Counted from the first letter of the stretch, positions 1-6,127 are shown. The stretch is 7,775 nt of DNA from Dehalococcoidales bacterium (GCA_012520835.1 JAAYNN010000008.1:1-7775); one strand, 5' to 3'. Numbers and translations: made by a program. The notes: generated from the sequence alone by a model not told the origin.

Positions 1-306
1 AATCTGTTTTTATTACCGGTAATGAAATTGTTGATGAGAAAACATGATATAAGCGGAGTAAAGAATCAGGTAGCAGCGATTTGGGAGCATGATACTATGC
101 AAAGACTGAAGGATATTAAGGCTTCGACACTGGTGATAGCCGGAAGCGATGACAGGGTAATTAATTCTCAATCATCAGATGTTATTGCCGAACAGATACC
201 CGATTCGAAACTGGTAAAATACGAGGGGGGCTCACACGCCTTTTTTGTGGAAATGAGGAAACGCTTCAACAGGGAAGTTATCGCTTTTTTAAAAAACGGT
301 CAGTAA
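1..306 (+). CDS. alpha/beta-hydrolase, C-terminal part (5' end outside window)
   Basis: This reading frame is open from the first base of the window to a TAA at 304-306, so it is the last ~101 residues of a longer protein whose start lies to the left. The visible part matches the C-terminal third of the alpha/beta-hydrolase fold. A beta strand followed by GSDDRV (about residues 46-51 of the fragment) is where these enzymes place the catalytic acid. GGSHAFF (about 77-83) carries the expected catalytic histidine, and a closing helix (FNREVIAFL) follows. The nucleophile elbow is not in the window. The substrate cannot be told: the fold covers esterases, haloperoxidase-like enzymes, C-C hydrolases and others. 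The family call is fairly sure; any specific function would be a guess. No convincing rho-independent terminator follows; a 5-bp stem (TGATT/AATCA, about 313-325) has no T-tract. Confidence 0.8.
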   Translation, partial: NLFLLPVMKLLMRKHDISGVKNQVAAIWEHDTMQRLKDIKASTLVIAGSDDRVINSQSSDVIAEQIPDSKLVKYEGGSHAFFVEMRKRFNREVIAFLKNGQ

Positions 307-398
307 TTCGACTGATTTTCAATCATAAATATACTCTCTACTTTAATAAAGGGCATTTACACCTGACGCAAAAATCATCTTTAATATCGTTAAAACAA

Positions 399-413
399 AT
401 GCATGATATGCAT
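399..413. repeat. ATGCAT-GAT-ATGCAT palindromic pair
   Basis: Two ATGCAT hexamers, each palindromic itself, are separated by GAT, giving a 15-bp dyad. The partial word TGCATGATA recurs at 498-506. Such a dyad can be a protein-binding site, but in AT-rich sequence it may also arise by chance. No recognisable gene start lies directly downstream. Confidence 0.4.
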
Positions 414-614
414 AAAATCTCAGCATCGCGGCTTTTATCGTATTTTTCAAAATAGAATAAACCTTTCCTTATTAACAGATATTTTTATTGAATAAATTGC
501 ATGATAACTTGTGGATTAAAATAATCTGTAATCGTTATAACGTATTATGCAAGGGAGGGGATGAATTGGATAGATTTCTTAATTAATGGATTGTGGGGAA
601 ATATTATTAAAATA

Positions 615-651
615 GACCTATTGCTTAGAAGGCATCGTAAAGCTAAAAGGG
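615..651 (-). pseudogene. degenerate fragment of tRNA-Arg(TCT)
   Basis: Bases 615-634 match 794-813 of the nearby tRNA-Arg gene at 18 of 20 positions in the same orientation; both differences are transitions. The first 7 bases cover the variable loop and edge of the anticodon stem. The last 13 bases (622-634), identical in both copies, span the anticodon loop and part of its stem. Further along, 641-651 (AGCTAAAAGGG) resembles the tRNA at 831-840 (AGCTACAGGG), which encodes the 5' acceptor side and positions 8-10. About 11 nt of the D-arm region is missing between the two blocks, and the T-arm side is unrecognisable, so it cannot fold as a tRNA. The first block is strong evidence of common origin; the second is weaker. 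It may be a decayed tRNA duplicate or a relic of integration at the tRNA gene. Confidence 0.5.
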
Positions 652-745
652 TCATGTTGCTTAACAGTGGATCTATTTCAGGTACAAAAATGGCAGTAAA
701 ACACGACGAGGCAGCGGGTGTATTTGGGGTAACCCATCAGTAGTA

Positions 746-774
746 GGGGGGCTTTTTGAAGTTAGAAGCCTCCC
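746..774. repeat. inverted repeat running into the tRNA 3' end
   Basis: Bases 746-754 (GGGGGGCTT) can pair with 766-774 (AAGCCTCCC). As plus-strand RNA this makes a 9-bp stem with one G-U pair and an 11-nt loop; as minus-strand RNA the same position becomes an A-C mismatch. The right arm overlaps the last bases of the tRNA gene. Neither strand has a T-tract directly after the stem, so it is not a standard rho-independent terminator, although its position just 3' of the tRNA would suit 3'-end formation. Confidence 0.4.
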
Positions 775-842
775 CGGAGAGATTCGAACTCTCGACCCAC
801 TGCTTAGAAGGCAGTTGCTCTGTCCAGCTGAGCTACAGGGAG
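769..842 (-). tRNA. tRNA-Arg (anticodon TCT)
   Basis: Read on the minus strand this is a complete 74-nt tRNA. The acceptor stem is CTCCCTG paired with CGGGGAG, with one G-U pair. TA fills positions 8-9. The D-arm has stem GCTC/GAGC. The anticodon arm is ACTGC-CTTCTAA-GCAGT with anticodon TCT. The variable loop is GGGTC, and the T-arm is GAGAG-TTCGAAT-CTCTC. The discriminator base is G. TCT reads AGA (and AGG by wobble) arginine codons. The 3' CCA is not encoded, since CTT follows the discriminator, so CCA must be added by nucleotidyltransferase. It lies about 51 bp downstream of the minus-strand membrane-protein gene and could be co-transcribed with it or use its own promoter in that gap. Isotype is unambiguous from the anticodon. 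Confidence 0.96.
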
Positions 843-863
843 GAATAAAAATAACAACCTTAT

Positions 864-891
864 TTTATAATAATTAGTGATAAGAGTAAAA
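864..891 (-). promoter_or_regulatory. possible sigma70-type promoter for tRNA-Arg
   Basis: On the minus strand TTTTAC (complement of 886-891) lies 16 bp upstream of TATAAA (complement of 864-869), and the tRNA begins about 22 nt after that -10. The region is very AT-rich, so such matches come easily. The hexamers straddle the stop codon of the upstream minus-strand gene, so read-through from that gene is the alternative. Confidence 0.3.
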
Positions 892-893
892 TT

Positions 894-1460
894 TTATGAC
901 AGATTTTGGTTGTCTTGTTTATTTTTACCGGATTTAAAAAATCCAAAAACAACCAATCCCAGTAAAGCCGCACCGGCGATGATTGCACCTGCCCAGCCGA
1001 GCAGAGTCAAACAGGTTACGATGATGCCTGCAATAACCACTCCGGCTAAAATGGAAAAGAAAGCATGCTTGAATCCTATTCCGAGAAGAACTGCTATCAG
1101 TGAACCTATCCATGCGCCGGTCAATGGCAACGGAACAGCCACAAATAACATTAAACCGAAAAATTTATATTTTTGAACTCTAACACTTCTTTTTCTGGCC
1201 ACTGAATAAACCCAATCGAAGAATTTTTTCATTACGGGAATTCGGCTGAGGAGTTTGGCAGCGGATTCAATAAATAACAATATGATAGGAACTGGAAGCA
1301 TATTTCCGATTACAGCCAGTAGCAGGGCATAATACCAGGGGAAATCAAAGGTGGCTATTGCTACGGGAATGGCTGCTCTTAACTCAAATATGGGTAATGC
1401 TGAAATTAAAACGACAATTAATTCTTTTGCGAGGTTTAAATCCAGAATGCTGTCTAACAA
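894..1460 (-). CDS. small multidrug-export-like membrane protein (COG2426 / PF06695 type)
   Basis: A 188-residue, very hydrophobic integral membrane protein. Likely membrane segments are at about 13-36, 42-64, 100-128, 133-153 and 155-175, with a basic cytoplasmic-looking loop near 71-98 and a short polar tail (175-188). The ELRAAIPVAI motif (26-35) and the VPLPLTGAWIGSLIA motif (109-123) are characteristic of the family annotated as putative small multi-drug export protein. The export role is a family label with little direct evidence, so the transported substrate is unknown. The start is TTG (complement of 1458-1460): it opens the conserved N-terminus and has AGGA about 8 nt upstream on the minus strand, and no in-frame ATG serves better. 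The gene is transcribed divergently from dxs and ends 51 bp before tRNA-Arg on the same strand. A 16-bp repeat shared with the dxs leader lies 33-48 bp upstream of its start. Confidence 0.85.
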   Translation of the reverse strand: MLDSILDLNLAKELIVVLISALPIFELRAAIPVAIATFDFPWYYALLLAVIGNMLPVPIILLFIESAAKLLSRIPVMKKFFDWVYSVARKRSVRVQKYKFFGLMLFVAVPLPLTGAWIGSLIAVLLGIGFKHAFFSILAGVVIAGIIVTCLTLLGWAGAIIAGAALLGLVVFGFFKSGKNKQDNQNLS

Positions 1461-1492
1461 AATATTATCCTGTTATATAATTAAAACAGTAC

Positions 1493-1508
1493 TATTCGGT
1501 GATAGTGT
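1493..1508. repeat. operator-like element, copy 1 (TATTCGGTGATAGTGT)
   Basis: This 16-mer recurs at 1681-1696 with one mismatch, in the same orientation. Here it includes most of an imperfect dyad, ACTAT-TCGGTG-ATAGT (1491-1506). It lies 33-48 bp upstream of the TTG start of the minus-strand membrane-protein gene, in its presumed promoter or leader. A further partial copy, ACTATTC, is at 1533-1539. A shared regulator binding both copies is an inference. Confidence 0.45.
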
Positions 1509-1627
1509 CCAATTGCTAATTACGTTTAAAATACTATTCCTCAGGCACCACAACCGCATAATACCATTAAAACTAAATCAGTCTAGCAAACAGCAAGTTA
1601 TAACGTCAAATCAAATACGGCAATAGC

Positions 1628-1657
1628 TTGACAACCTTTTGACTTCATTGCTAGTAT
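1628..1657 (+). promoter_or_regulatory. probable sigma70-type promoter of dxs
   Basis: A consensus -35 TTGACA (1628-1633) is followed after 18 bp by TAGTAT (1652-1657), which keeps the key T1, A2 and T6 of the -10 box. TGC directly before it (1649-1651) makes an extended -10. Transcription would start near 1664, giving a leader of about 50 nt. A second TTGAC lies at 1639-1643, exactly 11 bp after the first, and could be either part of a regulator site or chance. TATAAA at 1655-1660 is an alternative -10 but would need a 21-bp spacer. Confidence 0.6.
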
Positions 1658-1680
1658 AAAGGTCAGCCCCTGTTTATTTA

Positions 1681-1696
1681 TATTCGGTAATAGTGT
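1681..1696. repeat. operator-like element, copy 2 (TATTCGGTAATAGTGT)
   Basis: Second copy of the 16-mer at 1493-1508, with a single G-to-A difference. It lies 18-33 bp before the dxs start codon and downstream of the predicted -10 box. Bound protein here would block elongation, or the RNA form would sit next to the ribosome-binding region. Together the two copies flank the divergent intergenic region. Confidence 0.45.
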
Positions 1697-1713
1697 TATA
1701 TTGAGCAAGAATT

Positions 1714-3594
1714 ATGCCTGAATTATTGGATAAAATTAATGGTCCGGCAGACCTGAAAAACCTGACAATTAAACAACTTGAAAAACTGGCTGAAGAAATC
1801 AGGCAGGAACTGGTAGCGGTTGTAACTGTCAATGGTGGGCATTTAGCCTCCAGCCTCGGAGTCGTGGAGCTTACAATAGCACTTCACAAAGTTTTCAACA
1901 GCCCTGAAGATAAAATAATCTGGGATGTCGGGCATCAATCATATGCCCATAAATTGCTAACCGGCAGAAAAGAGCGTTTTAAAACACTGCGCCAGTTCGG
2001 CGGTTTATCCGGTTTTACATCAAGGGATGAAAGCATACATGACCCGTTCGGCACCGGTCATGCCAGCACCTCGGTTTCAGCCGCTATGGGAATGGCTAAA
2101 GCCAGAGATCTGGCTGGAGAAGACTATAATGTCATCGCTGTAATCGGCGATGGGGCGGCGACGGGTGGTATGGCGCTGGAAGCTTTCAACAATCTTTCGT
2201 ATCTCGGTTCAAAATTGATTGTCATTCTCAATGATAACGGAATGTCCATATCGCCAACGGTAGGTGCTTTATCGAAAATATTCAGTAAAATACGTTTCGA
2301 TAAGCGGTATTACCGTGCCAGTGAAAAAAGTGAAAGGATCCTAGGATTTCTGCCGCTCGGTAAAAAGGTTTGGGAATTTGGTGATAAGATTAAAAGCAGT
2401 ATCAAAGGCTTTGTCATGCCGACTACCATCTGGGAAGAATTCGGTATGGCCTACATGGGGCCGATTGACGGACACAGTATAAAAGACCTGGAAAGGGCTC
2501 TTACACAGGCCCGGGATTACAGCCACAAACCAACCTTGATTCATATTTCGACAACCAAGGGCAAGGGATATACACCGGCAGAAGGCGACGCTGTTTATTT
2601 CCATGGTGTTTCCCCCAAGTGTAAGACTGAGGAAGATAAGACAATCCCGACTTACAGTGAAGTATTTGCACAGACGATTTTAAAACTGGCAAGGCAGGAG
2701 CCGAAACTGGTTGTTATTACACCGGCCATGCCGGAAGGCAACTGCCTGAGTATTGTACAGAGTGAGTTCCCGGATAGAGTATTCGATGTCGGTATTTGTG
2801 AACAGCATGCCGTTACTTTTGCGGCCGGATTAGCGACTCAGGGATATATCCCGGTAGTGGCTATCTACTCGACCTTTTTACAACGCTCCTTCGACCAGAT
2901 TATCCATGATGTCTGCCTGCAGGATTTGCATGTTATTTTTGCCATTGATCGCGGCGGCATTGTCGGTGACGACGGCAAAACACACCAGGGCATTTTCGAC
3001 CTGTCTTATCTTTCATTGATACCGAATCTGGTTTTATCCGCACCTAAGGACGAAAACGAACTGCAGCATTTACTTTATACCGCTACCCAAACAAAACATC
3101 CGATGGCTATCAGATATCCGCGCAGTTGTGGAACAGGTATAGCTATGGATGAGTCATTCAGGATGATTCCGCTGGGAACATCTGAAGTATTGAAAGCCGG
3201 TAACGATGTTGCGATAATGGCAGTTGGGGCTTCGGTTCCCTATGCAATAAAAGCGGCTGATGAATTGTCAGCAAAGGGAATAACCCCTGCAGTAATCAAC
3301 GGCCGTTTTGTAAAACCGCTGGATTCAGAGCTTTTACTGGATACCGCAAGAAGGATTAAGTACTTGATAACGGTGGAAGAAAATGTGCTCAGCGGGGGTT
3401 TTGGCAGCAGTGTATCATCGCTGTTACAAGAGGCTGGTTTAACAGATGTACGGGTGAAAATGATTGGTATACCGGATATATATGTAGAACATGGAACCCC
3501 GACTATATTAAGGGAAAAATATGGATTGGATAGCAATGGAATAGTGAAGGAAACCCTGGCGCTTTTACCGCAGGTGAAGCGGATTCACTGTTAA
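1714..3594 (+). CDS. dxs: 1-deoxy-D-xylulose-5-phosphate synthase
   Basis: A cytoplasmic thiamine-diphosphate enzyme that condenses pyruvate with glyceraldehyde-3-phosphate, releasing CO2, as the first step of the MEP isoprenoid pathway; its product also feeds thiamine and pyridoxal synthesis. The 626 residues are the usual full length. The N-terminal domain shows GHQSYAHK (His74), FGTGHASTSVSAAMGMA, the diphosphate/Mg motif GDGAATGG (145-152) with the downstream NDN (173-175), and GPIDGH. The central transketolase-like pyrimidine domain shows CEQHAVTFAAG with the catalytic Glu363 and DRGGIVGDDGKTHQG. The C-terminal domain carries FVKPLD and TVEENVLSGGFGS. The ATG at 1714 starts the family's usual N-terminus (ELLDKINGPADLKNL); its ribosome-binding sequence (GAGCAAGA) is weak. 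A good promoter lies upstream and a hairpin with a T-rich tail follows. Pgk-ApgM-TpiA downstream handle its precursors. Confidence 0.97.
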   Translation: MPELLDKINGPADLKNLTIKQLEKLAEEIRQELVAVVTVNGGHLASSLGVVELTIALHKVFNSPEDKIIWDVGHQSYAHKLLTGRKERFKTLRQFGGLSGFTSRDESIHDPFGTGHASTSVSAAMGMAKARDLAGEDYNVIAVIGDGAATGGMALEAFNNLSYLGSKLIVILNDNGMSISPTVGALSKIFSKIRFDKRYYRASEKSERILGFLPLGKKVWEFGDKIKSSIKGFVMPTTIWEEFGMAYMGPIDGHSIKDLERALTQARDYSHKPTLIHISTTKGKGYTPAEGDAVYFHGVSPKCKTEEDKTIPTYSEVFAQTILKLARQEPKLVVITPAMPEGNCLSIVQSEFPDRVFDVGICEQHAVTFAAGLATQGYIPVVAIYSTFLQRSFDQIIHDVCLQDLHVIFAIDRGGIVGDDGKTHQGIFDLSYLSLIPNLVLSAPKDENELQHLLYTATQTKHPMAIRYPRSCGTGIAMDESFRMIPLGTSEVLKAGNDVAIMAVGASVPYAIKAADELSAKGITPAVINGRFVKPLDSELLLDTARRIKYLITVEENVLSGGFGSSVSSLLQEAGLTDVRVKMIGIPDIYVEHGTPTILREKYGLDSNGIVKETLALLPQVKRIHC

Positions 3595-3612
3595 GTTGTA
3601 ATGATATATAAT
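3584..3612 (+). promoter_or_regulatory. candidate pgk promoter P1, straddling the dxs stop
   Basis: TTCACT (3584-3589, 4 of 6 to the -35 consensus) and a perfect TATAAT (3607-3612) are separated by 17 bp. A start near 3619 would put the hairpin at 3625-3647 at the extreme 5' end of the pgk operon message. The good spacing supports it; the AT-rich background and the terminator-like hairpin directly downstream count against it. Confidence 0.35.
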
Positions 3613-3624
3613 AATATACACAAC

Positions 3625-3662
3625 ATCAGGTACGGTAATTACCTGATTTATTTATTCTTATT
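3625..3662 (+). terminator. stem-loop with T-rich tail after dxs
   Basis: ATCAGGTA (3625-3632) pairs perfectly with TACCTGAT (3640-3647) around a 7-nt loop. A T-rich but interrupted tail follows (TTATTTATTCTTATT). This fits a rho-independent terminator for dxs, although the 8-bp stem is only half GC-paired and the tail is broken by A and C, so partial read-through into pgk is likely. Because a promoter-like pair lies just upstream, it could instead be a stabilising 5' hairpin or an attenuator of the pgk operon. Confidence 0.55.
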
Positions 3663-3667
3663 ATAAT
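3639..3667 (+). promoter_or_regulatory. candidate pgk promoter P2
   Basis: A perfect TATAAT (3662-3667) lies 17 bp after TTACCT (3639-3644), a poor -35 that overlaps the right arm of the hairpin. The start would fall near 3674, leaving a leader of about 15 nt that still contains the AAAGGG ribosome-binding site. It lies downstream of the terminator-like hairpin, which favours it over P1 on position, though its -35 is weaker. Confidence 0.3.
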
Positions 3668-3677
3668 TCTTATTATA
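3654..3677 (+). repeat. perfect 12-bp tandem duplication before pgk
   Basis: ATTCTTATTATA occurs twice head to tail (3654-3665 and 3666-3677) with no mismatch. The junction creates the TATAAT at 3662-3667, and the second copy ends directly at the AAAGGG ribosome-binding site of pgk. Slippage at such a repeat could change copy number and so alter promoter geometry or leader length. Confidence 0.7.
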
Positions 3678-3688
3678 AAAGGGTGCAG

Positions 3689-4888
3689 ATGAATAAATTA
3701 ACAGTCAGAGACATCGACGTCCGCGATAAAAGGATACTGGTAAGAGTAGATTATAACGTCCCATTAAATTATAAAACCGGGGCGATTACCAATGACAGCC
3801 GTATCAGGGCATCGTTACCTACAATTGATTATCTGCTTGAACATGGCTCAAAAATTATCCTCTGTTCACATCTGGGGCGTCCAGCAGGTAAGCCCAGCGA
3901 AGAATTCAGCCTGGCTATCGTTGCCGAGCGCCTTTCACGGATATTAAGGCAACCTGTCGGTTTCGTTAAAGACTGTATCGGTCCTGAAGTGGATAAGGCT
4001 ATTGGCGACATGAAAAACGGCGATATACTGCTTTTGGAAAACCTCAGGTTTCACAAAGAAGAAGAGGAAGGCGATGATGCTTTTGCTCAGGCGCTTTCAA
4101 AACATGGGGATATTTTTGTTGATGACGCTTTCGGTACGGCACATAGAAAACATGCCTCGATTGTAGGGGTTACTAAATACATGCCTGCAGTAGCCGGTTT
4201 GCTGCTTGAAAAAGAAATTAAAGCTCTCGGCAAGGTTTTAACGGAACCCCCTCATCCTTTCGGCGTGCTGCTTGGTGGTGCTAAAGTAAGCGATAAGGTG
4301 GGCATGCTGAATAATATCATGGGTAAAGTCGATACGATAGTTATCGGTGGCGGTATGGCAGCCACCTTTTTAAAAGCGCAGTCTTATGAGGTAGGTGCTT
4401 CTTTAATAGATGATTCAATCGATGCCACTGCTGAAATAATCGAAAAAGCAAAAAAGAACGGTGTAAAATTGGTTCTTCCGGATGATGTATTGGTAACCAA
4501 TGAAATTAACGATAAAGGTGCCACCGAAAATGTAGATATCGCGCATATACCGCCTGATAAACATATTGTTGATATCGGTACGTTAACGATTACCAAATTT
4601 ACAAAAGCATTAGAAAAGTGCCGTACCCTTTTTTGGAACGGACCGATGGGTATTTATGAAATACCTCAGTTCAGCGAGGGAACAAAAACCATAGCAAAGA
4701 TTATTGCCAGCATGCATGGAACCACCATAATCGGCGGCGGTTCGACATCCGAAATTGTAACGGAAATGAAATTATGCGATAAAATGACTTTTGTATCGAC
4801 CGGCGGCGGAGCATCTCTGAAATTTTTAAGTGGAAAGGCACTGCCCGGCGTAGAAGCACTGTTAGATAGGAATGCAAAAGTTAATTAG
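3689..4888 (+). CDS. pgk: phosphoglycerate kinase
   Basis: Glycolytic enzyme that transfers the acyl-phosphate of 1,3-bisphosphoglycerate to ADP, giving 3-phosphoglycerate and ATP, and runs in reverse in gluconeogenesis. The 399 residues are full length. N-terminal substrate domain: RVDYNVP (19-25), SRIRASLPTIDYLL, SHLGRP, LENLRFHKEEE and DDAFGTAHRKHAS. C-terminal nucleotide domain: GGAKVSDKVGM with Lys199, IGGGMAATFLKA, WNGPMGIYE, IIGGGSTSE (347-355) and STGGGASLKFL. In the GGG loop Ser352 stands where most family members have Asp (GGGDT/S). I chose ATG 3689 because AAAGGG lies 5 nt upstream; an in-frame GTG at 3683 would overlap that site. It is the first gene of the pgk-apgM-tpiA operon; the next start is 21 bp after its stop. 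Confidence 0.97.
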   Translation: MNKLTVRDIDVRDKRILVRVDYNVPLNYKTGAITNDSRIRASLPTIDYLLEHGSKIILCSHLGRPAGKPSEEFSLAIVAERLSRILRQPVGFVKDCIGPEVDKAIGDMKNGDILLLENLRFHKEEEEGDDAFAQALSKHGDIFVDDAFGTAHRKHASIVGVTKYMPAVAGLLLEKEIKALGKVLTEPPHPFGVLLGGAKVSDKVGMLNNIMGKVDTIVIGGGMAATFLKAQSYEVGASLIDDSIDATAEIIEKAKKNGVKLVLPDDVLVTNEINDKGATENVDIAHIPPDKHIVDIGTLTITKFTKALEKCRTLFWNGPMGIYEIPQFSEGTKTIAKIIASMHGTTIIGGGSTSEIVTEMKLCDKMTFVSTGGGASLKFLSGKALPGVEALLDRNAKVN

Positions 4889-4909
4889 AGTATAGCGGAG
4901 CAAATTATC

Positions 4910-6121
4910 TTGGGGAATATAGATCTCGAATTTATAAAAGAACTTTCAAAAACAACGCCTTCAAAAATAGTATTGCTGGTTGTTGACGGCATGGGCGGGC
5001 TTCCTGATAGCCGGAGCGGTAAAACGGAACTTGAAACAGCCGTTACTCCTAATCTCGATGCTCTTGCCCAAAAAAGCATCTGCGGATTGTCCGACCCGGT
5101 CAGCCCCGGGATAACCGCCGGCAGTGCTCCTGGACATCTGGCGTTATTCGGATATGACCCGGTGACATACCGTATCGGACGCGGCGCTTTAGAGGCAATG
5201 GGTATCGATTATCCGCTGCAGCCTGGTGATATAGCGGCGCGCGGAAACTTTTGTACAATCGACAAGGACGGATTAATTACCGACAGACGTGCGGGGCGAA
5301 TTTCAACGGAAGAAAGCAGCAAGCTCTGCGAATTACTGAACAATATCAAAATTGACGGTGTATGTTTTTTTGCATTGCCTGTTAAAGACCATCGTATGGC
5401 GCTGGTGCTGCGAGGTGATGGCTTATCTTGCCAGATATCCGATTCTGACCCGCAGCAGACAGGTATGGCTGCATTAAAAGTCAGAGCAAAAATATCTGAT
5501 GCACAGAAAATAGCCGATATCGTAAATAAATTCCTGGAGAATGCGAGGAAAATATTAGCTGCTTATAGTCCTGCCAACATGTTGCTGTTACGCGGATTTG
5601 ATCAGAAACCGCAGTTTCCCTCCATGTCGGAAGTATATAAATTGAAACCGGCAGCGATAGCCAGTTATCCGATGTACCGGGGATTGGCAAGAGCAGTGGG
5701 TATGAACATTTTGAAAACAGGCCTTACTATAGAAGATGAAATAGCAACTCTCAAAGAGAACTATAAGAACTATGATTTCTTCTTTATACATATAAAAGAA
5801 ACGGATGCACGCGGTGAAGACGGTGATTTCACCTCCAAGGTAAAAGCACTGGAGCATGTCGATAAAATTATACCTGAAATTACCGCATTGAAGCCTGATG
5901 TAATCGTTGTTACCGGCGACCACTCCACTCCGGCTATGATTAAAGGGCATAGCTGGCATCCTGTTCCCGTGTTAATCTACTCCGAGTGGTGCCGTGCGGA
6001 TAATGTCGGGCAGTTTAATGAATCGGCCTGTACCAGCGGCGGATTAGGAAGAATCCCGGCCACAGATATCATGCCGCTGGCAATGGCAAATGCTTTAAAA
6101 CTCAATAAATACGGAGCTTAA
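4910..6121 (+). CDS. apgM: 2,3-bisphosphoglycerate-independent phosphoglycerate mutase, archaeal type
   Basis: Interconverts 3- and 2-phosphoglycerate without a 2,3-bisphosphoglycerate cofactor, using a metal-dependent alkaline-phosphatase-superfamily core with a phosphoserine intermediate. The 403-residue length and motifs fit the archaeal-type (COG3635) family and not the longer bacterial GpmI. VVDGMGG gives metal ligand Asp26. GITAGSAPGHLALFGYDP holds the probable nucleophile Ser72. YRIGRGALEAMG and RGNFCTID..TDRRAGRI follow. The second half has HIKETDARGEDGD (His294, Asp299), TGDHSTP (Asp337, His338) and HSWHPVP (His347, His350), completing the metal sites. The start is TTG at 4910 with GGAG 9 nt upstream; no ATG fits before the conserved DGMGG. 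It lies between pgk and tpiA with a 21-bp gap before and 0-6 bp after, so co-transcription and coupled translation with tpiA are likely. This type also occurs in Dehalococcoidia, which supports the lineage guess. Confidence 0.94.
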   Translation: MGNIDLEFIKELSKTTPSKIVLLVVDGMGGLPDSRSGKTELETAVTPNLDALAQKSICGLSDPVSPGITAGSAPGHLALFGYDPVTYRIGRGALEAMGIDYPLQPGDIAARGNFCTIDKDGLITDRRAGRISTEESSKLCELLNNIKIDGVCFFALPVKDHRMALVLRGDGLSCQISDSDPQQTGMAALKVRAKISDAQKIADIVNKFLENARKILAAYSPANMLLLRGFDQKPQFPSMSEVYKLKPAAIASYPMYRGLARAVGMNILKTGLTIEDEIATLKENYKNYDFFFIHIKETDARGEDGDFTSKVKALEHVDKIIPEITALKPDVIVVTGDHSTPAMIKGHSWHPVPVLIYSEWCRADNVGQFNESACTSGGLGRIPATDIMPLAMANALKLNKYGA

Positions 6122-6127
6122 TTGGTT

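Larger units (their letters stand above)
307..768. other. AT-rich intergenic region without a convincing gene
   Basis: About 460 bp separate the hydrolase stop from the 3' end of the minus-strand tRNA gene. I see no supportable protein gene here. The only plus-strand open frame of note (561-743, 60 codons) has a purine-rich tract abutting its ATG with almost no spacer, and it runs through a stretch that matches the tRNA gene. Visible structures are ATGCAT-GAT-ATGCAT at 399-413, a perfect 10-bp palindrome CGTTATAACG at 533-542, a repeated TGCATGATA (400-408 and 498-506), the tRNA-derived fragment near 615-651, and an inverted repeat at 746-774 that runs into the tRNA 3' end. The region may be decayed sequence beside a tRNA gene. 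An uncharacterised structured RNA cannot be excluded by eye. Confidence 0.6.

Noticed and set aside
313..325. TGATT/AATCA stem as terminator of the hydrolase gene
   Set aside because: A five-pair AT-rich stem with a 3-nt loop and no following T-tract is too weak to call.
561..743. 60-codon plus-strand open frame preceded by a GGGAGGGG tract
   Set aside because: The purine tract abuts the ATG with about 2 nt of spacer. The protein has no recognisable family, and the frame runs through the tRNA-derived fragment at 615-651, so it looks like chance. It could still be a small species-specific protein.
561..768. Possible riboswitch or structured RNA upstream of the tRNA region
   Set aside because: I compared it by eye with c-di-GMP, preQ1, cobalamin and SRP RNA signatures and found no matching conserved core. 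There is also no downstream plus-strand gene for it to control.
877..1176. 99-codon plus-strand frame opposite the membrane-protein gene
   Set aside because: It is the antisense shadow of a well-supported minus-strand gene, with a low-complexity Pro/Ala/Thr composition and no credible ribosome site.
1351..1626. 91-codon plus-strand frame running from the membrane-protein gene into the intergenic region
   Set aside because: It overlaps the antisense of the N-terminus of that gene and ends just before the predicted dxs promoter; the translation resembles no family.
1628..1644. TTGAC repeated at 11-bp spacing as a response-regulator box
   Set aside because: Only a 5-bp word is repeated and the first copy is fully explained as the -35 hexamer of the dxs promoter.
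5588..5959. 123-codon minus-strand frame inside apgM
   Set aside because: It lies wholly antisense to the conserved second half of apgM. Its Cys/Phe/Tyr-rich translation is typical of a shadow frame.
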